Source of the DNA: Mayfieldus sp963781495
GTDB taxonomy: Bacteria > Actinomycetota > Thermoleophilia > Solirubrobacterales > 70-9
NCBI GenBank assembly: GCA_963781495.1
Contig: CAWAFX010000001.1
Span: 62,001-126,000 of the forward strand
Length of the DNA stretch: 64,000 nucleotides
Direction: 5' to 3'
Shown piece by piece: positions 44,802 through 54,061 of the stretch. Numbering within the stretch: position 1 is the stretch's first letter; every line of letters starts with the position of its first letter. Below the pieces are notes generated by a model. The model did not search any database. It was given only the letters and a program-made list of their open reading frames with translations, and was not told the origin of the DNA. Both the position numbers and the translations under genes were made by a program.

Positions 44802-47111
44802 TCACGGCCGCCCGACGACGAATCCCGAGCCCCTGACGTCGATGCTCACCGTGCCGTCGATGTCGGTTCGCAGCACCGCGACGTGGTGGGCGGCAAGGGT
44901 CGCCAGGGTGGCGGGATCCGGATGTCCGAAGGGATTGCCCTCGCCGACCGAGATCACCGCCAGTTGCGGCGCCGCGCGATCGAGAAGGTCCCCGAGCCCC
45001 GCGTCGGCGCTGCCGTGGTGGGCGACCTTGAGAACGTCGACCGGGCCCGGGTCGACCGGCACCGCCTCGGCCTCGGCGTCCGCGGTCAGCAGCATCTCGA
45101 AGCGGCGCCAGCGGGCGAGCAGGACGACGCATTCGGTGTTCGGGTCGGCCGGTGTAGGGCCGGCCAGCAGCTCGCGCGGCGGCCACAACACCTCCAGCCG
45201 CAGCGATCCCGAGCGCAGCTCCCCGCCCTCGGCGACCCTGGTCGGAACGGCGCCGGCGGCGCGCGCGGCGGCAAGCAGCCGTGGGCCGAGGACCGAATAG
45301 ACGAGGCGATGGACCGGAAACGAGCCGAGCAGCTGCTCGATGCCGCCGGCGTGGTCTGACTGGTCGTGGGTGACGACGGCGGCTGCCAGCGAGTCGACGC
45401 CAAGGCCGGAGAGCTTCTCGCTCAGGTCGTCCCCTGGCGGCCCGCCGTCGACGAGCAGCGGCTCCCCGTCGTCGGGCTGGAGCAGGATCGAGTCGCCCTG
45501 ACCGACGTCGATGACGGAGATCCGCAGACCCCGCGCCGGGGCCGGACGGGTTGCGCCCCCGGCGAGCCCGGCCCAGAGCAGCGCCGCCGCGAGCAGCGCC
45601 GCGGCCAGCCCCAGCCGCTGCAGCCGCCGCCGGCTCAGCCGCGGCAGCGCCACCAGGCCGCCGCGGGCCGCCACCCAGCGCCGCAGCGCAAGCGCGAGGG
45701 CGAGGATCGCCGCGTAGGCGGCGGCGACGCTCGCCCAGCTCGACAGCGGCAGGCCCACCCGGGTCCAGCTCGGGCCGCCGAGCCAGCGGGCGACCTGGCC
45801 GATGTAGGCCAGCAGCAGCGAGTTGAGCCAGTTCAGCGGCTGGACCGGAATCGCCGGCGCCTGGCCAAGCGCGGCGACGATCATCCCCAGCCACATCGCC
45901 GGCGCCACCGCGGGCAGCGCCAGTACGTTGGCCAGCAGCGAGGTGACCGAGAGGGCCTCGAAGTGGTGGGCCATCAGCGGCGCCGTGGCCAGGGTGGCGG
46001 CAATCGTCACCGCGACGCCGTCGGCGAGCGCCCGCCGCCAGCCGCCCCGCCCGGCCGATCGCGCCAGCAGCAGGTCGCGCAGCGGCGCCCCGAGGACGAA
46101 GATGCCGGCGACGGCGGCAAAGCTCAGCTGCCAGCCGACGTCGGAGCTGGCGCGCGGGTTCAGCGCCAGGGTCGCGGCGACCGCGAGCAGCAGCGCGTAG
46201 GTACGCGACGCCGGCCGCCCCGCCAGCGTGGCGACGATCGCCGCCGCTCCCATCACGCCGGCGCGCTGTATCGAGGCACCGCCGCCGGCCAGCGGGACGT
46301 AGATCGCGATCAGCACGAGCAGCCAGAGCAGTCGCGCCCGCAGGCCGATCCCCAGCGCCGCCAGCAGCGGGGCCGCGAGCACCGCGAGCAGGACGATGTT
46401 CTCGCCGCTGACCGCAAGGTGATGGGCGAGTCCGCTGCGCTGAAACGCCTGCGTCGTCCCGGCCGGGATGCGGTCGTCCTCGCCGAGCACGAATCCTCGC
46501 GCCAGAGCGGCCTGCTCTGCGGGCATCCCGCGCCCGAGCGCGGCCTCGGCCCGCGAGCGCATCGCGTCGACCCTGCCCGCGAGGCCGCCGCGCCTGCCGC
46601 CGGTGAGCTCGATCCGCGGCGCCTGCAGTACCCGCTCGATCCCGTGCAGGCGCAGGTTCGACCGCAGCCATGGGGGCGGCGGCCGAAGCGTGCCGGCGGC
46701 GCTGACCTCGGCCCCGACCGGCAGGTCGGCAACCGGCTCCGGAGCCTCGATCTCCAGGCGCCCGGTCCTGGTATCGACCCGGACCCTGACCTCGCCGGAG
46801 CTGCGGCGGGGAACCGCGGCCACGTAGCCGCGCACATCGAGACGGCTGCCAGATGCTGCGGAAAGGGCGCCGCGGTCGATCGCGCGCAGGCGGGCCGCCC
46901 CGGCCAGCAGGCCGAGACAGGCGCAGCTCAGGGCCAACAGGCCGAGCCAGACCGCCCCCGCGCCCCGGCGCGGCCTGGTCAGCGCCAGGACGCCCACACA
47001 GCCGAGCAGCCCGGCGACCGCATCGCCCCCACCCGCCGTCTCGGCCAGCGGTGAGATCGCCAGGCCCGCCGCGGCCCCGCCGAGCGCCGCGAAGCGCCAG
47101 CCGGCGCTCAG
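44802..47111 (-). CDS. comEC: ComEC/Rec2 DNA-uptake channel and metallo-beta-lactamase-like nuclease
   Basis: 769 residues if started at CTG 47111, which overlaps the comEA TGA as CTGA. Order: N-terminal helices, DUF4131-like OB region, the Competence domain (LAHHLAVSGENIVLLAVLAA; GASIQRAGVMGAAAIVATLA; SSDVGWQLSFAAVAGIFVLG), and a C-terminal metallo-beta-lactamase domain (VIDVGQGDSILLQ; VVTHDQSDHAGGIEQLL; KVAHHGSADAGLGDLLDRA). It transports single-stranded DNA inward. No canonical start fits: the first GTG (about 47000) would delete the first membrane segment. Confidence 0.9.
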   Translation of the reverse strand: MSAGWRFAALGGAAAGLAISPLAETAGGGDAVAGLLGCVGVLALTRPRRGAGAVWLGLLALSCACLGLLAGAARLRAIDRGALSAASGSRLDVRGYVAAVPRRSSGEVRVRVDTRTGRLEIEAPEPVADLPVGAEVSAAGTLRPPPPWLRSNLRLHGIERVLQAPRIELTGGRRGGLAGRVDAMRSRAEAALGRGMPAEQAALARGFVLGEDDRIPAGTTQAFQRSGLAHHLAVSGENIVLLAVLAAPLLAALGIGLRARLLWLLVLIAIYVPLAGGGASIQRAGVMGAAAIVATLAGRPASRTYALLLAVAATLALNPRASSDVGWQLSFAAVAGIFVLGAPLRDLLLARSAGRGGWRRALADGVAVTIAATLATAPLMAHHFEALSVTSLLANVLALPAVAPAMWLGMIVAALGQAPAIPVQPLNWLNSLLLAYIGQVARWLGGPSWTRVGLPLSSWASVAAAYAAILALALALRRWVAARGGLVALPRLSRRRLQRLGLAAALLAAALLWAGLAGGATRPAPARGLRISVIDVGQGDSILLQPDDGEPLLVDGGPPGDDLSEKLSGLGVDSLAAAVVTHDQSDHAGGIEQLLGSFPVHRLVYSVLGPRLLAAARAAGAVPTRVAEGGELRSGSLRLEVLWPPRELLAGPTPADPNTECVVLLARWRRFEMLLTADAEAEAVPVDPGPVDVLKVAHHGSADAGLGDLLDRAAPQLAVISVGEGNPFGHPDPATLATLAAHHVAVLRTDIDGTVSIDVRGSGFVVGRP

Positions 47112-47701
47112 GGCTGGAGCCGTTTGCGCAGCGCCTCCATCGTCGCCGGGCCGATGCCGCTGATCTGGTCGAGCTGCTCGATCGACGACAGCCCGCCCTT
47201 CTGATCGCGGAAGCCGATGATGTCCTGAGCGGTGACCGGCCCGATACCCTCGATCGTGTCCAGCTGATCGGCGGTCGCGCTGCCGAGGCTGATCGGCCCG
47301 TCGCCGGGGCTTGCGCTCGCGGTCGCCGCCGCGGCCCCGCCGGGCAGCCGCTCGGGAACGACGATCTGCTGCCCGTCTCCGAGCCGTGCCGCGAGGTTGA
47401 TCTGCTCGAGCGCGGCGCTGCCACTGCCGCCTCCGGCCCGCTGCACGGCATCGGTGACGCGCGCCCCCGCTGGCAGCCGGTAGACGCCGGGCCTGCGGAC
47501 CGCCCCGGCGACGTCGACGACGACGTCGCGGCCGCCCTCCTCGCTGACTCCGAAGCCGCTGGAGCCGTGGCTCGCGGACGCGGAGCCGAAGGCGCTGCTC
47601 GCCTCGCCGCCCCCCTGGCCGATCGCCCTCGCGCCGACCAGCAGCAGGGCCACCGCGATGGCGCCGTAGACGACGATCTGGGAGCGCGAGAGCTCGCCCA
47701 T
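47108..47701 (-). CDS. comEA: Competence DNA-binding protein ComEA
   Basis: 197 residues. One N-terminal membrane helix (IVVYGAIAVALLLVGARAIG), a Ser/Gly spacer, an SLBB-type domain (DVVVDVAGAVRRPGVYRLPAG; IVVPERLPGG), and a C-terminal tandem helix-hairpin-helix (TADQLDTIEGIGPVTAQDII; LDQISGIGPATMEALRKRL). Binds incoming double-stranded DNA outside the membrane. ATG 47701. Confidence 0.95.
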   Translation of the reverse strand: MGELSRSQIVVYGAIAVALLLVGARAIGQGGGEASSAFGSASASHGSSGFGVSEEGGRDVVVDVAGAVRRPGVYRLPAGARVTDAVQRAGGGSGSAALEQINLAARLGDGQQIVVPERLPGGAAAATASASPGDGPISLGSATADQLDTIEGIGPVTAQDIIGFRDQKGGLSSIEQLDQISGIGPATMEALRKRLQP

Positions 47702-47800
47702 GCACCGATCATCGGGGCCCCTCTCGCGCGGGTAACGCGCAGGCGCCGCCGATTCCGTCGCCGCTTACACACCGAGGGGGCGCCGAATAGGCTGCCGCCG

Positions 47801-48226
47801 ATGGCCGAGCGGGGCGGGATCGACGATCTGACCAACTGGCTCGGGCTCCGCTGGGAGGCCGAGGACCGGGTGCGGCTGACGATCCGTCCCGACCACATCA
47901 ACTCCGCCGGACTGTTGGCCGGGCCGGTCACCTTCGCGATGGTCGACTACTGCATGGGCTCGACCCTCTGGATGCAGCGCAACAGCGGCGAGCGGATCGC
48001 GACGATCTCGATCTCGATCAATTACGTGCAGACCGCCCGCGAGGGCGACGTGATCTGCACCACGACGCTCGACCGCCGCAACGACCGGGTCGCGGTGCTT
48101 CGCAGCGACGTTCGCCACGAGGACGGGCGCCTGCTGGCCTCCGCCCAGGGCAGCTTCTCGATCTTCCCGGCCGAGCGGCTCGGCGGGCGCGAAAAGCGCC
48201 CGCCGGCGCCGCCACCGATCGGCTAG
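47801..48226 (+). CDS. PaaI-like hot-dog thioesterase
   Basis: 141 residues from ATG 47801. DHINSAGLLAGPVTFAMVDYCMG is the thioesterase hot-dog core with the region holding the catalytic Asp/Glu, followed by TISISINYVQTAREGDVICT and VAVLRSDVRHEDGRLLASAQ. Acyl-CoA substrate unknown. The 99-base upstream gap with GAATAGG may be its promoter. Its stop overlaps the convergent acylphosphatase by 4 bases. Confidence 0.86.
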   Translation: MAERGGIDDLTNWLGLRWEAEDRVRLTIRPDHINSAGLLAGPVTFAMVDYCMGSTLWMQRNSGERIATISISINYVQTAREGDVICTTTLDRRNDRVAVLRSDVRHEDGRLLASAQGSFSIFPAERLGGREKRPPAPPPIG

Positions 48227-48489
48227 CGGACCTCGAAGCCGCTCAGACCCTCGGGCTCCTCCTCTGTGATCGCGATCGCCTCCACCCTCGCCCTGCCGGG
48301 CCCGCGACGGCAGAACTCCAGTATTGCCTCGACCGAATCCTGCTCGCCCTCGAAGACGGCCTCCACGGCGCCGTCGGGGCGGTTGGCGACCCAGCCCGCG
48401 ACAGCGCGGGACTCTGCCTCGCGGCGGGCGGTATCGCGGAAGAAGACGCCCTGGACCTCTCCCGTGATCACGGCGCGGCGGCGGATCAC
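48223..48489 (-). CDS. acyP: Acylphosphatase
   Basis: 88 residues, standard length. GEVQGVFFRDTARREA carries the catalytic Arg, and GWVANRPDGAVEAVFEG the catalytic Asn. Hydrolyses acyl phosphates such as carbamoyl or acetyl phosphate. Confidence 0.94.
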   Translation of the reverse strand: MIRRRAVITGEVQGVFFRDTARREAESRAVAGWVANRPDGAVEAVFEGEQDSVEAILEFCRRGPGRARVEAIAITEEEPEGLSGFEVR

Positions 48490-48519
48490 CGCATCACCCG
48501 CAAGCTCGGAGGCCGCGGC

Positions 48520-48918
48520 CTACTCGTCGTCGTCTTCGTCGTAGCCGCTGACTTCGGCCATCTGGCGGCCGTAGAGCTCGGCGACGGCGACGGGCGGCGA
48601 CTGGATCGAGATGCAGGCCAGCTCGCCATCGCCGGAGTTGGAGATCGAGTGATCGGTCGCGGGAGGGACGAGGATCAGGTCCCCCTCGCCGACGTCTCCG
48701 GTGTCGCCCGCCACGGTCATCTTGCCGTCGCCGCGGACGACCACATAGACCTGTTCGGCCTCCTCGTCGGAGTGCAGTGTCTGCTCGACGCCGGCCGGGA
48801 CCTCGAGCCAGGTCACCGACATGTTTCGGGACCCCATCTCCCCGGCATCCATGAGGACATGCGACCGAAGCCGGTGCCATTCCTCCACCGACGCCTCGCT
48901 GAGCCGCCTGACAAGCAC
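48520..48918 (-). CDS. Cupin-domain protein
   Basis: 132 residues. Cupin motif 1 is degenerate: EQTLHSDEEAEQVYVVVRGDG retains one His and a Glu-x3-Val core; motif 2 is PPATDHSISNSGDGELACIS. The C-terminus is acidic (GYDEDDDE). Metal binding and substrate are not clear. Begins 46 bases after leuS on the same strand. Confidence 0.82.
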   Translation of the reverse strand: MLVRRLSEASVEEWHRLRSHVLMDAGEMGSRNMSVTWLEVPAGVEQTLHSDEEAEQVYVVVRGDGKMTVAGDTGDVGEGDLILVPPATDHSISNSGDGELACISIQSPPVAVAELYGRQMAEVSGYDEDDDE

Positions 48919-48964
48919 GCTGGGACTTCTACCAGACTTCGAGCACGTAAACGGAATGAAACGC

Positions 48965-51457
48965 CTAGCGCACCACGAGGTTTACGAGCTTGCCCGGCAC
49001 GAAAATCTCCTTCACGACCGCCTTGCCGTCGAAGTGGGCCCGCACCTTCTCGCTCTCGCGGGCCAGGCGCAGGACCTCTTCCTCGGGGGCGTCGCTTGCG
49101 ACCTCGATCCGGTCGCGCAGCCTGCCGTTGACCTGGACGACGTAGGTGACGACGTCGGATTCCAGGAAGGCGGGATCGGGCTGCGGCCAGGGCTGTTCCC
49201 AGACCCGCTCGCCGGTCAGGCGCTCGTACACCTCGGAGCCGAGATGGGGGGCGAAGGGGAAGATCAGCGAGCCGGCGGTCTCGGTCGCGAAACGCAGCGC
49301 CGCCTCGCCGGCCGGATCTCCGTAGAGGCCGTCCTTGTAGCGGTAGGCATCGTTGACGAGCTCCATCACCGCCGCGATCGCGGTGTTGAAGTGAAAGCCG
49401 CGCTCGAAGCTGGCGGTCGAACGGCTGATCGCCCAGTGTGCCTTGGCCAGCAGCGCGGCGGCTTCGCCGTCGGCGGACTGCGTCTCGGTGCCCGCCGAGG
49501 TCCGCCCGGCGACCTCTTCGGCAAGCCGCCAGAGGCGGGCCAGGAAGCGGTTTACCCCGGTCACCCCTTCATCCACCCAGTCGGCGCTCTTCTCTGGCGG
49601 CCCAAGGAAGCAGACGTAGGTGCGGGCGGTGTCGGCGCCGAAGCGCCTCACGGTCTCGACGGCGCTGACCGTGTTGCCCTTGGAGGAGGACATCTTGGCT
49701 CCGTCACGGGTGATCATCCCCTGCGTGAACAGCCTCGCGAAGGGCTCCTGGACGTCGAGCAGCTTCATGTCGGCGAGCGCCTTGACGAAGAAGCGCGCGT
49801 ACATCAGGTGCAGGATCGCGTGCTCGACGCCGCCGATGTACTGGTCGACCGGCATCCAGTAGGAGGCGGCCTCGGGTTCCCAGGCGCGCTCGCGGTTCTG
49901 GGGGTCGAGGTAGCGAAGGAAGTACCAGGACGAATCGACGAAGGTGTCCATCGTGTCGGTCTCGCGCCGCGCCGGGCCGCCGCACTGCGGGCACTCGGTG
50001 ACGACCCAGTCCTCGGCCGCGGCGAGCGGGCTGCGGCCCCTGGGGGCGTAGTCCTCGATCTCAGGCAGCTCGACCGGCAGGCGGTCGTCAGGGACGGGGA
50101 CGATCCCGCACTTCTCGCAGTAGACGATCGGAATCGGGCAGCCCCAGTAGCGCTGGCGCGAGAGCAGCCAGTCGCGGAGCCGGTAATTGACCGCCGCGGT
50201 GCCGCGGCCCTCCTCCTCGAGCCAGGCGGTGATCGCGCCGATCGCCTCGTCGGCCGGCGTGCCGTCGAAGCGACCCGAGTTGACCAGGCGCTCGTTCTCG
50301 CTGTGCTCCAGGTAAGCCGCGTCGTCCGGCACCTCGCCTTCGGCCGGCTCGACGACCTGGCGGATCGGCAGCTCGAACGCCTGCGCGAACTCGAAGTCGC
50401 GCTGGTCGTGCGCCGGGACGGCCATCACGGCGCCAGTCCCGTAGTCCATCAGCACGTAGTCGCTGACGAACATCGGGATCTGCTCGCCGTTTACCGGGTT
50501 GGTGACCGTGCGCCCGAGCGCGACGCCGGTCTTCTCGCGATCCTCGGCACTGCGCTGCTCGACCGACTCGCGCAGGGCCCGGTTGACGTAATCCCGCACC
50601 TCCGACTCGACCTCTGTGCCGGCCGCGAGCCGCTCAAGCTCGGGGTGCTCGGGGGCGAGGACGAAGAAGGTGGCCCCGAAGAGGGTGTCGGGGCGGGTGG
50701 TGAAGACCGGGAAGTCGATTCCCAGCTCCTCGCAGCGAAAGACGACCTCGGCGCCCTCCGAGCGCCCGATCCAGTTTCGCTGCATGATCTTCACGTGCTC
50801 GGGCCAGTCGATCGAGTCGAGGTCGGCAAGCAGCCGATCGGCGTATTCGGTGATGCGGAAGAACCACTGCTCGAGCTTGCGGCTCTCGACCGGCGTTCCG
50901 CAGCGCTCGCAGCGGCCGTCGATCACCTGCTCGTTGGCCAGCACGGTCGCGTCCTTGGGACACCATTGCACCGGAGCTTCGTCGCGGTAGGCCAGGCCGC
51001 GCTCGAAGAAACGCAGGAACAGCCACTGGGTCCAGCGGTAGTAGGCGGGGTCGTGGCTGGAGACCTCGCGGTCCCAGTCGATCGAGATCCCCCAGGCGCG
51101 GAACTGCTCGCTGTAGGAGGCGATCGAAGCCTCAGTTGCCGCCCGGGGGTGGACCCCGGTCTTGATCGCGTTGTTCTCAGCCGGCAGACCGAAGGAGTCG
51201 TAGCCCATCGGGTGGATCACCTGCAGGCCGTTGCGGCGCCGGAAGTGCGCCAGGGCGTCGCCGAGGGCGTAGTTCTTCAGGTGCCCGACGTGCGGCTCGC
51301 CGGACGGGTAGGGCAGCATCTCGAGCACGTAGTACTTGTCCTTTGAGGCGTCGAAGCCGGGCTGACCCGGGTTCGGGACGTGCCATGTCCGCTCCTTCTC
51401 CCAGACCTGCTGCCAGCGGCGCTCGATCGCCTGCGGGTCGTAGCTGCTCGCACTCAT
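48965..51457 (-). CDS. leuS: Leucyl-tRNA synthetase
   Basis: 830 residues. Class I synthetase: HIGH as HVGH (56-59) within LPYPSGEPHVGHLKNYALGD; KMSKS as KMSSSKGN near residue 590. The editing CP1 domain includes TRPDTLFGATFFVLAPEHPE and DYGTGAVMAVPAHDQRDFEF with the conserved editing Asp. Zinc-type CxxC pairs (CEKCG, CPQCG) are present. ATG 51457 fits the family start; a longer open frame upstream is not conserved. Confidence 0.97.
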   Translation of the reverse strand: MSASSYDPQAIERRWQQVWEKERTWHVPNPGQPGFDASKDKYYVLEMLPYPSGEPHVGHLKNYALGDALAHFRRRNGLQVIHPMGYDSFGLPAENNAIKTGVHPRAATEASIASYSEQFRAWGISIDWDREVSSHDPAYYRWTQWLFLRFFERGLAYRDEAPVQWCPKDATVLANEQVIDGRCERCGTPVESRKLEQWFFRITEYADRLLADLDSIDWPEHVKIMQRNWIGRSEGAEVVFRCEELGIDFPVFTTRPDTLFGATFFVLAPEHPELERLAAGTEVESEVRDYVNRALRESVEQRSAEDREKTGVALGRTVTNPVNGEQIPMFVSDYVLMDYGTGAVMAVPAHDQRDFEFAQAFELPIRQVVEPAEGEVPDDAAYLEHSENERLVNSGRFDGTPADEAIGAITAWLEEEGRGTAAVNYRLRDWLLSRQRYWGCPIPIVYCEKCGIVPVPDDRLPVELPEIEDYAPRGRSPLAAAEDWVVTECPQCGGPARRETDTMDTFVDSSWYFLRYLDPQNRERAWEPEAASYWMPVDQYIGGVEHAILHLMYARFFVKALADMKLLDVQEPFARLFTQGMITRDGAKMSSSKGNTVSAVETVRRFGADTARTYVCFLGPPEKSADWVDEGVTGVNRFLARLWRLAEEVAGRTSAGTETQSADGEAAALLAKAHWAISRSTASFERGFHFNTAIAAVMELVNDAYRYKDGLYGDPAGEAALRFATETAGSLIFPFAPHLGSEVYERLTGERVWEQPWPQPDPAFLESDVVTYVVQVNGRLRDRIEVASDAPEEEVLRLARESEKVRAHFDGKAVVKEIFVPGKLVNLVVR

Positions 51458-51529
51458 CGGGCGATTATCGCGATCACCCAGGCGTACCATGGCCCGGTAC
51501 GTGAAAGCCGCGCGAACAAGGAGGCTCGG

Positions 51530-51751
51530 ATGTCGCGACTCATCAGGCTCGACAGCAGCGGTCACACGATCCTCGCCGAATGGACGGCCGAGGACAGCGA
51601 CGGTCAACGGCGGGCGCTCGAGGCTTTCGCGCGCGAGCGCGAGCTGGGAATGATCGCCAGCGTCAGCGGCGAGGGCGAGGCAGAGGTGGTGCGCGAGCTG
51701 CCGCTCGACGCCGAGCTGGTCGTGATGCGGCGCCAGATCGCCGGCGGCTAG
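51530..51751 (+). CDS. Small unknown protein with strong RBS
   Basis: 73 residues from ATG 51530, preceded by AAGGAGG at 51518-51524. SRLIRLDSSGHTILAEWTAE and DGQRRALEAFARERELGMIA suggest a small alpha/beta domain; VSGEGEAEVVRELPLDAELV follows. I do not recognise the family. Divergent from leuS across 72 bases that also hold CGTACC/GGTACG (6-bp inverted repeat, 51483-51501). It precedes the 51757 gene by 5 bases. Confidence 0.7.
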   Translation: MSRLIRLDSSGHTILAEWTAEDSDGQRRALEAFARERELGMIASVSGEGEAEVVRELPLDAELVVMRRQIAGG

Positions 51752-51756
51752 CCCCG

Positions 51757-52458
51757 GTGGCCGAGGCGGCGACTGCCGCTGCGGTCCAGGGCGAGGGCCT
51801 GGTCGAGGCCCGGCGGCTGCATTGGCGCGAGCCGGCGAGCGAGCGGACGTTGCAGCGAGACGGCCGCCGCTGGACCCTGTGGACCTGCGGGGTCGTAGTC
51901 GCCTTCGGCGCTCCCGCCGGCGCGGTGCTGGCATTGGATCTCTGGCTCTTCCCGGTCGCCCTGATCCTCGCCGCGCATGCCGTCTTCATCTGCCGTCTGC
52001 AGGCGGGGCGGGCCGTGAGCTCGGTCGTGCCGCTTGACGCTCCGGGGCCCGCGGGAGAGGGCAGCCCGCCGGCCGAGCGGGTCGCCCTCGGCCTGCTCGG
52101 CGACCTGCTCGGGCACCGCGAGCGCGAGCTGATGCAGAGGACGGGACTGGCGCTGCAGCAGGGCCGGCTCGGCGTCTGGCTGCTGGGCGAGCGCGGAGCG
52201 CTTCTGATGCGCCCGGGCGGGCGGCGGATCTTCTCCTTCTGCGTCCGGGTCGCGGAGGCCGATGACCTGCCGGGCGGCGATCGCGTCGCCCACCTGCTGC
52301 TCGCCCTGCGCGAGGACGAGGAAGGCTTCGCCACCGTCGCCAACCTCGGCTTCTCCGGCGCGCCCTGGCGCTGCTTCCGCCGGGCCGCGGCTCGGCAGCG
52401 GCCGGCGCTCGAGTCGGCGCTGGCGGCGGCGCACGAGCAGCCGCGCGCCGCCGCCTAG
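51757..52458 (+). CDS. Unknown protein with a central membrane hairpin
   Basis: 233 residues from GTG 51757. Two hydrophobic segments lie near residues 45-85 (LWTCGVVVAFGAPAGAVLAL and LWLFPVALILAAHAVFIC). The C-terminal 130 residues are soluble: GLALQQGRLGVWLLGERGAL, FSFCVRVAEADDLPGGDRVA, EEGFATVANLGFSGAPWRCF. No named domain recognised. Probably co-transcribed with the 51530 gene. Confidence 0.65.
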   Translation: MAEAATAAAVQGEGLVEARRLHWREPASERTLQRDGRRWTLWTCGVVVAFGAPAGAVLALDLWLFPVALILAAHAVFICRLQAGRAVSSVVPLDAPGPAGEGSPPAERVALGLLGDLLGHRERELMQRTGLALQQGRLGVWLLGERGALLMRPGGRRIFSFCVRVAEADDLPGGDRVAHLLLALREDEEGFATVANLGFSGAPWRCFRRAAARQRPALESALAAAHEQPRAAA

Positions 52459-52465
52459 CCGTCTC

Positions 52466-53197
52466 CTACTCGTCGCTGGTGGCGATCCCGATCACATGGC
52501 CCTCGGGATCGGCGAAGTGGGCGATCTGTCCGTTGGGGATGTCCATCGGCGCGGTCAGCTTGGTGCCGCCGAGGGACTCCGCCTTGTCGAGCGCGGCCTC
52601 GAGGTCGTCGACGCCGACGTAGAAGGTGACGTGCCCCTCGATGCCGTCGCGGGCCGCCCCGATGCCACCGGCGATCCCGCCCTCCTCGGCCTCTACGAGC
52701 GCGTAGGCGTCACCGCTGGCGCTCGGGATGTCGGTCGCTTTCCACCCGAACAGGTCGGTGTAGAAGGACAGAAGCGCCGCCTGATCGGAGCCGAGCACCT
52801 CGAAGTGGACGGTAGGGCTGCCCGCAGCGGCGCCGTTCGTCCCACCGTCCATCGCCGACATCAGCCCGATCTGATGCCCCTCCGGGTCGCCGAATAGGGC
52901 GATCTTGCCGCCGCCCGGCAGCTCGATCGGGCCCATCGCCCGGCTGCCTCCCAGCGACTCGGCCTTTGCGAGCCCCGCCTCGACGTCGTCGACCTGCACG
53001 TAAAAGGTGACATGTCCGGGATGGTCCTCCGGTGCGGCGCCAATCCCGCCCGGGATCCCGCCTTCGCCGGCGGCGACCATCGAGTACGGCATTTCCTCGG
53101 AGTCGGTCATCTGCCAGCCGAACAGGCCCGCATAGAAGTCCTTCAGCGCCTGCCGGTCCTTGCCGGCGACCTCGAACCACTTGGTCGGATTCGCCAT
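52466..53197 (-). CDS. Two-domain VOC (glyoxalase-fold) protein
   Basis: 243 residues, two similar halves each with the VOC pattern: KWFEVAGKDRQALKDFYAGL and HVTFYVQVDDVEAGLAKAES in the first, VHFEVLGSDQAALLSFYTDL and HVTFYVGVDDLEAALDKAES in the second, each ending in GDPEGHQIG or ADPEGHVIG. Resembles the CFP30B/27-kDa antigen type. Downstream of the arsR and AHSA1 genes, 43 bases after them. Confidence 0.89.
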   Translation of the reverse strand: MANPTKWFEVAGKDRQALKDFYAGLFGWQMTDSEEMPYSMVAAGEGGIPGGIGAAPEDHPGHVTFYVQVDDVEAGLAKAESLGGSRAMGPIELPGGGKIALFGDPEGHQIGLMSAMDGGTNGAAAGSPTVHFEVLGSDQAALLSFYTDLFGWKATDIPSASGDAYALVEAEEGGIAGGIGAARDGIEGHVTFYVGVDDLEAALDKAESLGGTKLTAPMDIPNGQIAHFADPEGHVIGIATSDE

Positions 53198-53240
53198 CGT
53201 CTTTCCTTTCTCTCGGTTCTCTTGTTTCAGTATTCGCCGT

Positions 53241-53705
53241 TCAGCTGCCGGCCTGGCTGGGGTCGGCCCACGGGTCGGAGCCGGGGTCGCCGCCGCCGGC
53301 GGCCGTGACCAGCCGCGCCAGGTAGTGGTCCCAGCCCTCGCCGTGCGAGTCGCGCGACTCCTCCGGCAACCGGTGCTGGAAACGCATCAGGGTGCCGTCG
53401 CCGTCGGCCTCGAAGCTCACCTCGACGGTGCTGGCGCCGGGCTCGACGATGCTGGTGCCGCCTTCCCAGCCGAACGTGAACACGACCCGGTTGGGGCGAT
53501 CGACCTCGACATACTCGCCGCGGCTGACGTGCCGGCCGTTGAGATCGACCCGGAAGGTCCCGCCGGGACGCGGGTCGAGCTCGGCCTCGCGGCCCATCCA
53601 CTGGATCATCCGGTCGGGGTCGACGAAGAAGTCGAAGACGGTCTCGGGGTTTGCCGCGATTCGGATCTCACGCTCGACGATCGCGGCGGTTTCTGCGCTT
53701 GGCAC
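53241..53705 (-). CDS. AHSA1/SRPBCC-family protein
   Basis: 154 residues. VEREIRIAANPETVFDFFVD, QWMGREAELDPRPGGTFRVD and PNRVVFTFGWEGG are typical of START/SRPBCC domains of the AHSA1 family, which bind small hydrophobic ligands. The start overlaps arsR by 38 bases. An arsR-AHSA1-glyoxalase order is a frequent operon in Actinobacteria. Confidence 0.9.
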   Translation of the reverse strand: MPSAETAAIVEREIRIAANPETVFDFFVDPDRMIQWMGREAELDPRPGGTFRVDLNGRHVSRGEYVEVDRPNRVVFTFGWEGGTSIVEPGASTVEVSFEADGDGTLMRFQHRLPEESRDSHGEGWDHYLARLVTAAGGGDPGSDPWADPSQAGS

Positions 53706-54060
53706 CTTTGCCTCTCTTTCGTTTTGGGGAATCTCGTCGTTGCTGCTCGAGCTCGGCGGCCAGCTTCAGGCGCTGGAGCCGGTCGGGCCAGAAGTCCTCG
53801 AAGAAGGCGCGAAGGCCGGCCATTCCGGTGGGATCGGCCCGATAGAGGCGGCGGGTGCCGTCGCGCCGTTCGCTGAGCAACCCGGCGTCGCGAAGCACCG
53901 TCAGGTGCTGAGACACCGCCGGCCGAGTCACCTCGAACTTCGAAGCGATCTCGCCGGCGCTCAGCTCGCCGTCGCGGACGAGGCGCAGGATCTGGCGCCG
54001 GCGCGGCTCGGCGATAGCCCGCACCGCGGCTTCGATCGCTGGTGAAGTAGCGGCTGCCAT
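53668..54060 (-). CDS. ArsR-family winged-helix repressor
   Basis: 130 residues. AIAEPRRRQILRLVRDGELS, GEIASKFEVTRPAVSQHLTV and RDAGLLSERRDGTRRLYRAD are the helix-turn-helix and wing. No metal-binding Cys pair is visible, so the ligand is probably not a metal. The very basic tail (KRKRGKGAKRRNRRDRR) is read in the overlap with the AHSA1 gene. Likely represses its own operon through the palindrome at 54062-54104. Confidence 0.92.
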   Translation of the reverse strand: MAAATSPAIEAAVRAIAEPRRRQILRLVRDGELSAGEIASKFEVTRPAVSQHLTVLRDAGLLSERRDGTRRLYRADPTGMAGLRAFFEDFWPDRLQRLKLAAELEQQRRDSPKRKRGKGAKRRNRRDRRA

Positions 54061-54061
54061 C

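Noticed and set aside
51483..51501. CGTACC/GGTACG inverted repeat upstream of the 51530 gene
   Set aside because: Only 6 bp with a 7-base loop, common by chance; kept only as a note in the gene entry.
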